A DNA stretch of 16,414 bases. Source: Synura sp. LO234KE (lineage: Eukaryota > Sar > Synurophyceae > Synurales > Mallomonadaceae). Position 1 is the first letter of the stretch. Each line of letters opens with the position of its first letter. The position numbers were made by a program, and so were the translations under genes. The notes under the pieces were generated by a model. The model saw only the letters and a program-made list of their open reading frames with translations. It did not search any database and was not told the origin of the DNA. This document shows, one piece after another, positions 8,125 to 16,259 of the stretch. The stretch spans positions 1 to 16,414 of the forward strand of contig VKHC01000170.1 in NCBI GenBank assembly GCA_015143735.1, in the 5' to 3' direction.

Positions 8125-8615
8125 CTGTGCATCAAAGGACAAGTAAACGCTATCATTTCTTCTCAAAATATGTCCAGGCATATATTATTATTCAAAATTT
8201 ATCCTATCCCAGGTAACGCACAACGAAATATTATATTCTAAATAATTGCATTTCCAATATTCCGTAAACTTCGTGAACTGAATCACATCCTACATAACTG
8301 AGTTACATAACTTGTACATCCATGTTTTGTAAGTCCACATACGAAGGCGGAAGAGAAGGAGATCAATACCAAGTACACTTTCTACATAATCACATAACCG
8401 TATATAAGATTATAAACTACTATTCCTATACTTGGTTGCGCGTGTTAAATAGTACAACTTTATCAAGGCGGTTGACTGCGTGTCAATTACGAAATATATA
8501 TAAAGCATTCATGAGATCCGTCGAGCACATCCTCGAAATAAATAACATAAACTGCAAGAAATTCGTTACAAGTCTACACAGTCTATATATTCGTCTACGA
8601 CGATCGCTGTGTAAC

Positions 8616-8640
8616 CTTGTCTTGTATGTCCGACCATCCT
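8616..8640 (-). pseudogene. Deleted ankyrin exon relic beside the MITE
   Basis: The last codons of a distal ankyrin exon (DIQDK and a GTTAC donor) are joined directly to the bases that normally lie at the start of such an exon, so the middle is deleted. The MITE-like inverted repeat starts within ten bases. The relic shows array shrinkage at this spot. Confidence 0.5.
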
Positions 8641-9066
8641 TTCGAGGAGCAGCAGCAGCAGCCGGGGAGGCCGGATAAAAAGGTCCACTCGCCGATGCAA
8701 GAGAAGAAACTAGGTGCGGTTATGGGTCATACCGGCGGTTACGCTTCGCCATTGCCCACGCAAGAAAGCTTGCTTGTATCTGGCCATAGCGCAACCACTC
8801 CCCCAAGCGCCCATGGTGTTCCGGCCGCCTTGGCTTTATTTCCATTTGCATCCGTGGGGCGAAACGGTTCCCCCTCGGCAGGGAAGGAAAATCGGGACGG
8901 GGACCTAAAGCAAGGAGTGGGTAAGGGTGCAGTGAGACGAGCAAGCTTTCTTGCGTGGGCAATGGCGAAGCGTAACCGCCGGTATGACCCATAACCGCAC
9001 CTAGTTTCTTCTCTAGCATCGGCGAGTGGACCTTTTTATCCGGCCTCCCCGGCTGCTGCTGCTCCT
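8641..9066. mobile_element. MITE-like foldback element
   Basis: A left arm (8646-8774) is the near-perfect reverse complement of a right arm (8940-9064). The arms differ by one CAG unit next to the end and by one base (gatgcaagag against gatgctagag). About 165 bp of unrelated, GC-richer sequence lies between. The arms begin with (CAG)n followed by 'ccggggaggccggataaaa'. No transposase is encoded, so this fits a non-autonomous DNA transposon. No convincing target-site duplication could be fixed; CCTT occurs on both sides but overlaps the end. The open frames on both strands here (8617-8994, 8720-9019) give near-identical peptides only because the arms are inverted copies. Confidence 0.75.
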
Positions 9067-9504
9067 TGGAAAAATACTAGAAAAATGTAATTTCCTCTCG
9101 AAATATTTCCAAGCACATTGCATACATCACGAGTAAGGCAAAACAAAATATTTGCCTCCGAATAATTGCATGTCCAATATTCTGTAAACTTCTTGGGCTA
9201 AAAAAGTCTTTCAATAAAACTGAAACTATACACTAGCATTACATTTAAAGGTGAGGACACATACGAAGATAGAGAAGGTGATCAATACCTAGTACACTTA
9301 AGACATAATCACATAACCATACATATATACAAGGTCATGATCCATACCCAGTACACTTCAAGAATAATCATGTAACAATATTAATATATAGAAGATTATG
9401 AGATATTCCGAACAAACTAAAATTCCTACGTTTGGTTGCGCTAGTTGTATACTCTACTTATTGCCCCTATCAATATTAGGAAGAAATAAAAAATGACGAG
9501 TATC
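9067..9504. repeat. Intronic repeats without genes
   Basis: One copy of the second intron-repeat type (about 9067-9250) is followed by two partial copies of the 170-bp intronic repeat ('gatccatacccagtacact', 'tttggttgcgctagttgta'). No ankyrin exon is present. Confidence 0.5.
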
Positions 9505-9524
9505 CATTTTGTTAAGGCCACATA
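9505..9524. repeat. Target-site duplication, left copy
   Basis: CATTTTGTTAAGGCCACATA here is identical to 10191-10210 and brackets retroelement copy F. A 20-bp duplication is in the range made by target-primed retrotransposition. Confidence 0.75.
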
Positions 9525-10190
9525 TTTATTGAAAAGAACTTAAGATAAAGTGCAAAACAAATAATATGTCCAATTGAGCTCAAAAGCTAGAATATCGACT
9601 GTGCATCTCATCAGTCCTCTAACTCATCCCCTATTTCGGGTTCTTAGGTTAACGGATAAGCGAACCCCGTAGTGATATACTACTGACGCAAGTCAAAAAA
9701 TAATTTCCAGGTCTTATGAAGACTCGTCGACTAGGCTGACGATTCGAATGTGAATATTGCCAATTGTTCATTTCCAACAGAAGAGTTCCAAACAGATTTG
9801 TCAACGTTGATTATTTCAACACTCGTCGCTGCTGCTTAGATTAAGTCCTGAACTCTTTTGACGTCCGTTGATTCTCAAATACAGTGTCTGGTGTAAACGT
9901 GACATGGCGTCGCATTTGTTTTAGAAGCGATTCAGAATCGCTGAGCTCCTCAGAATTGCTGATCTCCTCAGAGCCTGCTCTCGAATTGCTGATCTCGTCA
10001 GAGGTTGATCTCAATGGATTTGTATCGGCGGCGGTAATGAGCTCCTCAGATGCTAATAACAAAGGGTTTGAGTCGTTGGTGGTGAGTCAATCTTCATAAC
10101 TGATTCCACAAAGATTTCTTACCGTCTCGTCGTAGCAGTCGACATGGCACATGTCAATCAAATTGAGGGAGTGTTGAGGCCACATACGTA
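9525..10190 (-). mobile_element. Retroelement copy F with target-site duplication
   Basis: This is a 5'-truncated copy with clean ends. It runs from AATAAA at 9525-9530 (3' end) through the structured segment (9608-9690) and the coding tail ('MRRHVTFTPDTVFENQRTS', acidic 'SEEISNSEELSDSESL') to about 10190. Both sides carry the same 20-mer. The coding frame 9841-10062 is element protein. The normal stop is lost through an extra T. Confidence 0.75.
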
Positions 10191-10210
10191 CATTTTGTTA
10201 AGGCCACATA
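10191..10210. repeat. Target-site duplication, right copy
   Basis: This 20-mer is identical to 9505-9524. A shorter echo of it ('gaggccacatacgta') lies just inside the element's 5' end at about 10176, perhaps from the integration event. Confidence 0.7.
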
Positions 10211-11229
10211 CTAAGGTAGAGAAGGTGATCCATACATTATAAAACAACATTATCACATCACTACATTCGTACACAAGATTATGAGATATTGCGGCTAAGA
10301 GTCTAAATTTATCATTCGTGTCAGGATGGTTGGTTGCGTGTGAATAAGGAAACATAACAATAAAAGCATCCGCGAAGAAACCATAATTATAAGTAAACAT
10401 AAGAAAAGTAAGCATAAGTGATCATAAATATTTTTTAAACTTCATGTGCCGGATCACAATATTTTGCTATAACTTGAACTATACCCCAGCATTATATTGA
10501 ATGGATGGTTCAAGCCAAGAACGTGGTTCAACTTGAACAATAATTTGATGGTTCAACTTGAACAATTATATCTTATTAAGGCCATATACCAAGGAGGAGA
10601 AGCTGATCCATACCAAGTACACCTTCAACAAATTACATACCAATATTTATATACAAATTACGAGATATTCCAGCAAACTACAATTCGAACACTTGATTCC
10701 ACTCGTAAGTTTATTACCTCTATCCGTATTAGAATGGTTGTTGTGAGTCAATAGAGAAGCCATAAAATAAAAGCATCCACGATGTAGAATCCGTCAAGTA
10801 AGCTCTTACAATTTAATCATATCACCATAGTCACATAAAAGAGTAACAGATATTTCGACCCAATCTAATTTGGTTGCGGTCGGTACGTACTATAACTGTA
10901 TTACCCCTATCAATATTAGGACGGTTTGGCGTAAGCCAGTATGCTCTCCTAGGAGACAAAGTTCATAACAAGGAATTCGTTTGAAGCGTGTACCATCAAC
11001 ATTCCCGTGTGCTTCAACTTTAACTATTTTCACGAGATCTTTAAGCACACTCGATGAACTGAGCTTAGACCAAAGTTTATATCAAAATAGCGAACGTTTG
11101 GAAATCAAACTTTTATAGCATATAAATTCACGGCAAAAAATAATAATTTGGATCTAAATTACATCTCATCTCCTATATCAGATTTTTCAAATTGTAGTTT
11201 GGTTCTAACTTTTATAAAATTTAACTTAC
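10211..11229. repeat. Intron with degenerate repeats, no gene seen
   Basis: About three partial copies of the 170-bp intronic repeat lie here (10211-10400, 10570-10810, 10800-10930), plus a short direct duplication around 10520-10565 ('ggttcaacttgaacaa' twice). From about 10,960 to 11,229 the sequence is AT-rich and unique in this window. The short open frames here are not supported as genes. Confidence 0.5.
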
Positions 11230-11328
11230 CTTGCTTCGTTTGTTCACGTCAGCATTAGCCCCAAGCAACAACCTCACGATCTTCGTCAATCCTTCCCTAG
11301 ACGCATCCATTAGTTCCGTATGACCCTC
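11230..11328 (-). CDS. Ankyrin exon P7, last of the proximal block
   Basis: This 99-bp phase-0 exon has acceptor GTTGTATCAG and donor GTAAGTTAA. It starts 'EGHTELMDASREGLTKIV' and ends 'LLLGANADVNKRSK'. It is a sister of P2. The next intact exon on the minus strand is D1 at 7789-7887, beyond a 3.3-kb repeat-filled intron. Confidence 0.82.
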
Positions 11329-11465
11329 CTGATACAACGGGGAACAAAATTATTGGACAATATAGAGAAGTTATCTGAAAAATAGTATTCTCACATCAAC
11401 GCGTACTAAGTCAACACACAGTTTATTGACGACTTTCACAAAGTGTACTCACTTCAACAGCTCAC

Positions 11466-11564
11466 CTTGTTAACCTCATCAGAACTGACGCCTTTCACCG
11501 GTAAAGACTTTAAATTGTCGTTTTCACCATTTGTAGATCCTGACAGAAGGGCAGACTCCGAACT
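11466..11564 (-). CDS. Ankyrin-derived exon P6, second half replaced
   Basis: This 99-bp phase-0 exon has acceptor TTATTTGTAG and donor GTGAGCTGT. The first ten residues (SSESALLSGS) match P1, but the rest ('NGENDNLKSLPVKG', 'SSDEVNK') no longer looks like ankyrin helices. Length, phase, splice sites and the open frame are all kept. It may be a linker between two ankyrin blocks or a diverging repeat. Confidence 0.55.
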
Positions 11565-11698
11565 CTACAAATAAATTGTTGAGAATTAATTAGTTGAGAA
11601 TAAATTAGTGACGAACCTTTATATTATCCCTTGTAATAAAAGGAAAATTAAATGATATTCCAAAGTGGGTTCAAAACATTACTCAGAGCCCTTATTAC

Positions 11699-11797
11699 CT
11701 CCGTGGGTGCCTCAACGATGACTGATTTCTCCTTTAACAGGTCCGCTATATCGCTCGCACCCTTCCAAACGGCATAAACCTCCGCCGTATTCCCAAG
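11699..11797 (-). CDS. Ankyrin exon P5, diverged
   Basis: This 99-bp phase-0 exon lies only 62 bp from P4, with acceptor TTTATCTTAG and donor GTAATAAGG (weak). It starts 'LGNTAEVYAVWKGASDIA' and continues 'DLLKEKSVIVEAPTE'. The repeat is degenerate: the TPLH-type tetrapeptide is TAEV and the GADVN loop is lost. It still keeps the length and the 'KGASDIADLL' helix. It may serve as a capping repeat, or as a terminal exon in a short isoform if the weak donor is skipped. Confidence 0.65.
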
Positions 11798-11859
11798 CTA
11801 AGATAAAGCACGAAGTATATGTCAAGATCGCAATCAGTAGATTTGACCTAGGCACTCAC

Positions 11860-11958
11860 ATTGTCCACAATCGATATGTCGGCGCCACTCTCCACCAACA
11901 ACCGAACCGTCCCGATATGACCGTTGTGAGACGCCCACATAAGAGCAGTAGCTCCGCG
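11860..11958 (-). CDS. Ankyrin exon P4
   Basis: This 99-bp phase-0 exon has acceptor CTTGTTTCAG and donor GTGAGTGCC. It starts 'RGATALMWASHNGHIGTV' and ends 'LLVESGADISIVDN', a canonical ankyrin repeat. Without splicing the frame runs only four more codons before a stop, which supports use of the donor. Confidence 0.88.
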
Positions 11959-12084
11959 CTGAAACAAGGTGGCCAGAAAAATATATAAAATATTCGCTTT
12001 ATATAAGCGCACTGTTGGACAATCGTCCACCTCACTGTATAGAATTGTTGCACTGTCCTTATTCTATCACAGCACAGCACTTAC

Positions 12085-12183
12085 CGAATCAGGTACATCC
12101 ATATCGGCCTTGGAGTGCAATAGTAGTCGGACAATCTCCGTCCTGCCCTCCGATGAGGCAAATATCAACGCCGTGGACCCAAA
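12085..12183 (-). CDS. Ankyrin exon P3
   Basis: This 99-bp phase-0 exon has acceptor TTCAACACCAG and donor GTAAGTGCT, after a 107-bp intron. It starts 'FGSTALIFASSEGRTEIV' and ends 'LLLHSKADMDVPDS'. Length, the T-A-L core and the helix-2 'EIVRLLL' identify an ankyrin repeat. Confidence 0.85.
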
Positions 12184-12290
12184 CTGGTGTTGAACGAATA
12201 AATCAACAAGTACACAAGGCTCATAAATCATCGCATAACGAGCCAATTAAAACCAGAAACAAAAATATTTCGTCAATCCGATTTCTTCAC

Positions 12291-12389
12291 CTGGTTTGGC
12301 TTGTTCACGTCAGCATTAGCTCCTAGCAACAACTCCACGATCTTCGTCCAGCCTTCCATACACGCAGCCATCAGTGCCGTGTAACCCTC
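12291..12389 (-). CDS. Ankyrin exon P2
   Basis: This 99-bp phase-0 exon follows a 142-bp intron, with acceptor TTGTACCAG and donor GTGAAGAAA (weaker). It starts 'EGYTALMAACMEGWTKIV' and ends 'GANADVNKPNQ', a textbook ankyrin repeat. It is closely related to P7 (11230-11328), which shares 'GANADVNK'. Confidence 0.85.
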
Positions 12390-12531
12390 CTGGTACAACG
12401 AGGATTGCACCATGCATAGTATAACATCTGAACCTCAGCCATTCACAAACTAACGCGTACATCTTCGCTACCGTGGGCACTACACGAGACTCCTACACGA
12501 TTTGACCAAATAACAACACCTACAAACTTAC

Positions 12532-12630
12532 TTCATTCCCCGCATTAATACGGACGTCCTTGTCCAGCAGTGACTTCACTACGTCGGTGTGGCCCAATAT
12601 ACTCGCGGATAAGAGAGCGGATTCCATACT
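12532..12630 (-). CDS. Ankyrin exon P1
   Basis: This 99-bp phase-0 exon has acceptor ATATTTCAG and donor GTAAGTTTG. Its 33 residues begin 'SMESALLSAS' and contain 'GHTDVVKSLLDK', a clear ankyrin helix-turn-helix. It is the first complete repeat after the linker exon. It resembles P6 (11466-11564) in its first ten residues. Confidence 0.8.
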
Positions 12631-12767
12631 CTGAAATATCATTATAGTACAATTATTAGAGTAGCATTCGCAATATGCGGATAGCAATACCAACTCCATG
12701 TTCTACAACCAGAAAATATTCGTAAAGCAGTATTACGCACATATTCACGCCGTTCGCTCAGGCTCAC

Positions 12768-12797
12768 TTCTCTGCAGTACATCAACCACTTCAGTAG
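12768..12797 (-). other. Possible 30-bp in-frame microexon or ankyrin relic
   Basis: Within the 366-bp intron after exon 2, AG at 12798-12799 and GTGAGC at 12762-12767 bracket ten phase-0 codons (LLKWLMYCRE). In another frame the same bases read 'ATEVVDVLQ', which resembles the second helix of an ankyrin repeat, followed by a stop. Either a microexon or the stub of a lost ankyrin exon is possible. The sequence does not decide between them. Confidence 0.2.
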
Positions 12798-12996
12798 CTC
12801 CAAAATATAATATTTAAAACCACTCAGAGGTACGACTTTGGACTAACCAACTAATAATACATACATCCTGACTAGTACTTCATATCATATTTAAATAATA
12901 TTCAATTTCTTGTTTCAGAAATCCGGGACGCGTCACTAACGAGAAAATAGAACTGCAGGTCTCGCCCCAGCGTAAATTAGCATCTCATTTTATCAC

Positions 12997-13220
12997 CTCT
13001 AGAGGAAGCTGCTCCACATTCTGGGCCGCCGTAGTAGTCGCGCTCCTACTTTTCTCATTGTTGCTTGTACTGGCGTTACCAACATTAGCGCCAGGATTAT
13101 TATCCTTATTTTGACGATTTCGATTCTTAGATGAAAAGTTTGAATATGCATTATTCTTATATTCATCATTACTACTATCGTCACCGTCACGGTCCGTATT
13201 TCTCCTGTCGGCACTTTTAC
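12997..13220 (-). CDS. Exon 2: low-complexity N/S/D-rich linker
   Basis: The acceptor is TTGTTACAG at 13221-13229, and the 61-bp intron 13221-13281 has a GTAAGA donor. Splicing turns the split codon A|GT into Ser and continues 'DDPSKSADRRNTDRDGDD', so the reading crosses the junction naturally. The exon gives 75 codons rich in Asn, Ser, Asp and Arg ('SSKNRNRQNKDNN', 'SATTTAAQNVEQLPLE'), typical of a flexible linker with no fold. It ends in phase 0, which is the phase of all the ankyrin exons. The donor is weak (GTGATA). If it is not used the frame adds Val-Ile-Lys and stops, giving an SNTX-only protein. The longest open frame here is a different, spurious one. Confidence 0.65.
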
Positions 13221-13281
13221 CTGTAACAATATCATGCCTTAAGAAAATTAGAGATAATTGATCAATTTCAATCTATCTTAC

Positions 13282-15154
13282 TCGGATCATCAATAATCGT
13301 CTCCGAGGTCGGTGTATGTTTTTCTGTGTCTACTCCGTTATAGGACTCGACTATCGACTCGACATTCCTCTGGAATATCGGTTGATTAGGCTGACGAATC
13401 GGCCAAAACTTGTAGGAAACGATCGTCCACGTGTACGTGATCCCAACCTTCAGATCACATGATTTGACATGCAAGGCTTCAATTTTGTCTGCAATAACCT
13501 GCTCGCATCCTCGCCATCCTGATTTTTGGTAGACTTTATACTTAATATTATGGACAGTGTCTGGGCGATCCCAAGAAATTATTACAGTGCGCCCATCTGG
13601 CCTGTACTTTGCTATGTTAGGGTTGGTGGGAGCGATAAAGAGGGGCGTTATTTGAGCTCCCTGTTGCGAAAGAATCACCTCTCCGAAGTTATAATTGCTG
13701 GAACCATCGCGTACGTTTACAAACCTATCAACCTTAGGTCCACAAAATTGAAAATACCTTCCCCCTTTCTTGCAAGCAGTTTCAAATTTGTTCAGAACAT
13801 TTACAATCCTAATACGCGAATCATTCAGTTGCAGTGGATGATAACATGATTCTTTTAGATCTTCTGTTAAATTTACGCATGAATCCTCCGACATTTTCTG
13901 CGCCACCTCCAGAAATCTATCACTTGAACAAACTATTATCTCGAATACTATAGATGCATTAGCAGTGTGATATCTCCTCTCGCATTCAGCATCCTTGATG
14001 AGAGTAACGTATCTTCGCCTTTCCGCGAGCTCTTCTAGATTGTTTCCCAACCAACCCATAACCTCAGTGCACGAATCAATCCAATTGCTCAGATTATCGT
14101 TAGAAAAAAGAGAATTCCCGTGATTTGTGATAAAATGATCCACAACTTCATACTCAATCTTTACTTCTCTGATCTGACGCAGGAGATTTCTCAGGTGAGC
14201 ACAAAACCACAATTCGTAACGTTCTACAGCTCTAAGCAGTGCGTCCCTATGCTTCTTGAAAGGTTCTATGGTGACACATAGATTCCCTAATTCAGCCTTA
14301 TTTGCTCTCAACTGTGAGAGTATTTCCTCCATCTTATCCAGATCTATAGGGTCAACGCTACGATAGGGCTTAACATCATTGAAATACTTCTCCAGAGGTT
14401 CGAGGTGAACTATCAAAGGGACACCATCATCGTCCACATCATCCGCGTCTAATTTGTCAACAAAATCGATGACTTTATTAAAGGTAATCACACTCGATTT
14501 CATGGTATGCTTAAATCCCTTGTGACAAACTTTGACGTTGATATCAGCAGTGTCCACGTTCTCAACGCGAGATAACTGCAACTTCAATTCTGACGAAGTA
14601 TTGAAGGTAGTTCCAATATCGCTGATAGCAGCACGCCACTTCACCCAAGAGTTTTTCTCTGCGTTGCTTTTCGAAATATTGTTCTTGAATAAAAGCGCGC
14701 ATTGAGCTCCATATAAAATGCTACTTACGAAATGAGTAGCTTGAGGATGAGGAGTCGCTGTTGTCCATAACCGATTTCTTACATCCTGGTTAAGAGACAA
14801 TCCTTTGGTAATTGTACGAACTTCAACACAACAAATCACGCAGTCTGTCTCCTTCAAAAAATCATTTTCCTCCAGAATACCAGCGTACCCAGAAAAGTGA
14901 ATCAAATCACCAATAGAGCTTAACCTAAGATGACCTGATATTTCTTTGCTTTTGAGCTGTTGAATATGGTTCTTCTCGTTGTAAAATTGACAATTCCACT
15001 TGGAAAGTTTTGCCACAGTTAAGTTTTTATCGTTTTCCTCAAGGTCGGCCTTCCAAATTGAGCCCTCTATTGTCACCTCAGCTCCAGCGTCATATAAAGA
15101 GCCGACAGTAAAGGGACGATCCAGAGCTGGAACCGTTATGCTCGCTGTATCCAT
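13282..15154 (-). CDS. Exon 1: stonustoxin/verrucotoxin-like (SNTX, MACPF-related) module with fibronectin III domain
   Basis: The first 624 codons read as an SNTX-superfamily protein. Residues 9-34 carry the family start, 'PALDRPFTVGSLYDAGAE'. Residues about 133-156 carry another family-like segment, 'ATPHPQATHFVSSILYGAQ'. Residues about 1-255 are the SNTX/MACPF-like part. About 265-390 is rich in helix-forming heptads, fitting the stonustoxin helical domain. About 395-500 fits the SNTX thioredoxin-like region. About 510-585 is a fibronectin III fold ('TVIISWDRP' then 'GITYTWTIVSY'). There is no hydrophobic N-terminus, so a cytosolic location is likely. No venom role is implied, because the family also has many non-toxin animal members. 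The start is well placed: an in-frame TAG lies at 15185-15187 and no ATG lies between. Read straight through, the frame stops four codons later (DPSKID stop at 13268-13270). A donor GTAAGA at 13281 instead joins it to the next exon in phase 1. No internal stop or frameshift was seen. Confidence 0.8.
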
Positions 15155-15741
15155 AAATTCAAGGGGAGAGAAACAGGCGAAAGGCTATTGTCTAAAAACC
15201 GTATCTATTCGAAAGACAATGTTGAAGTGACACCGAAACTGAGTTAAATTAATACATTTTCGTCACGACAATAATAGCACTTTTTTACTTTTATTGTTAA
15301 TTTTCTGGTCTCTCAAAAAATTAGTGTTTTAGTGTTCAGTTCTACTCGTTGCTAAGCCATCCTTATAGGGGAGTGTGTGCCCTCATGAGAACTTAAATAT
15401 ACATTTCTCTTTGAATTAATCGAAAATAAAACAAATGCGAAGTAAGATTTTACGATATTTGATTTTTGTAAATAAATGATATTATTTGCTTATGCTAGGC
15501 TAAATTTATGTTGGGCTAAATTTGCAGGATTTCCGTGTTGTTTTCTTTTAATACACAGATAAGAGTACACAAGATTGAACATAATTATTGAGCATTGATA
15601 AGGTCATCCATCAACTACTACGCTCACTCCAATTTTCGTGATATTCCATGAGGAGTGGATATTAAGGGTAGGCCATATTGATTCGATCATAATTCTTGTT
15701 GGACTACAATCTATGGCAAGAGCGCACATTTTAAATGTATT
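15155..15741. other. Probable 5' flank, no gene seen
   Basis: This AT-rich stretch lies upstream of the SNTX-like exon. An in-frame stop at 15185-15187 closes the reading frame. A duplicated phrase ('taggctaaatttatg' and 'tgggctaaatttgcagg', about 15,496-15,530) is the only internal repeat noticed. Confidence 0.5.
15361..15367 (-). promoter_or_regulatory. TATA-like box upstream of the gene
   Basis: TATAAGG on the minus strand lies about 207 bp upstream of the ATG at 15154. A start site about 30 bp downstream would give a 5' leader of about 180 bp. No initiator match was found, and an upstream noncoding exon is possible. Confidence 0.2.
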
Positions 15742-15746
15742 ATTCA

Positions 15747-15820
15747 TGTTAATATACGTGATGAATCCACTGAGCTAGTAACCGGTTACTAGCTCAGTGG
15801 ATTCATCACGTATATTAACA
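15747..15820. repeat. Perfect 74-bp palindrome flanked by direct repeats
   Basis: The 37-base arms are exact reverse complements with no spacer (centre ACCGGT at 15781-15786). The ends are TG and CA. ATTCA lies immediately outside on both sides (15742-15746 and 15821-15825), as if the palindrome had been inserted with a 5-bp target duplication. As RNA it would fold into one long hairpin. Confidence 0.9.
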
Positions 15821-15825
15821 ATTCA

Positions 15826-16259
15826 TACCGATTCTTTTTATACTCGCATTAGACTTGACCGCAGGATTTCGCAGAACCAGATTTTATCATAACCTTAATT
15901 TTAATTTACTGTTTATGGGATTACGCGAGGGATTTATTCGATTCTTCCGACATTTGTGGTGATAATGTACTCTATCGACAGCGGCAAGTTACAACCAGCC
16001 GTCGTGTTGGCCATGTGAAATTGAACACTGCATCCCGAAGTGTAGAGATGAGCGAACAATCTTAGAATGGATATCTTGAGGTATAGGTATTTTTTCACGT
16101 AGCAGTTTACCTCAGAGGCAAGAGTGGTGGAAAGCAGGAACAATTAGCATGTACTAGTGTGGTGTTGTTAATGGACCTGTCTCCAAACTTTAAGAAAGCA
16201 CACATTCTTAGTGGATTTCATGGCTTGTGAATATTGGGAATGGCCATTTAACTAGTAGG
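15826..16259. other. Unassigned flank, no supported gene
   Basis: No domain, RNA gene or repeat was recognised. A 69-residue minus-strand open frame (15934-16143) has a mildly hydrophobic start but no other support. Confidence 0.4.

Larger units (their letters stand above)
7989..8640. repeat. Intronic repeats around exon relics
   Basis: This stretch holds part of a 170-bp intronic repeat (8020-8070), an ankyrin exon relic (8086-8124), one copy of the second intron-repeat type (8125-8330) and a fuller 170-bp repeat copy (8335-8520). The 118-residue plus-strand frame 8322-8678 overlaps all of these and is not a gene. Confidence 0.5.
1..15154 (-). other. SNTX/MACPF-like + FN3 + ankyrin-array gene, 3' end outside the window
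   Basis: This is my gene model for the minus strand. It has an N-terminal exon (13282-15154), a linker exon (12997-13220), then fifteen intact 99-bp ankyrin exons at 12532, 12291, 12085, 11860, 11699, 11466, 11230, 7789, 4890, 4303, 3884, 1228, 819, 404 and 51 (lower coordinate of each). Every junction has GT at the donor and AG at the acceptor. The first intron is phase 1 and all later ones are phase 0, so any subset of ankyrin exons stays in frame. If all are used the protein has about 1,190 residues and still continues to the left. That the distal exons belong to the same transcript is inference: same strand, same phase, same exon length, no intervening gene, but introns of 3.3, 2.8 and 2.6 kb filled with repeats. 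The distal block could instead be a separate or decaying copy. No stop codon or polyadenylation site for this gene was identified. Confidence 0.6.

Noticed and set aside
8617-9019. Proteins of 125 and 99 residues on opposite strands
   Set aside because: They start with nearly the same peptide because the arms of the foldback element are inverted copies. They have no domain and sit across a transposon.
12999-13235. 78-residue minus-strand open frame over exon 2
   Set aside because: Its Ile/Val-rich peptide is in a different frame from the one that joins exon 1 in phase and ends in phase 0 for the ankyrin exons. The spliced frame is preferred.
13526-13849. 107-residue plus-strand open frame
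   Set aside because: It is antisense within the SNTX-like exon, has no recognisable features and is explained by the open minus-strand frame.
15934-16143. 69-residue minus-strand frame with a weakly signal-like start
   Set aside because: No homology is recognised, no splice or promoter context is visible, and the length is within chance expectation.
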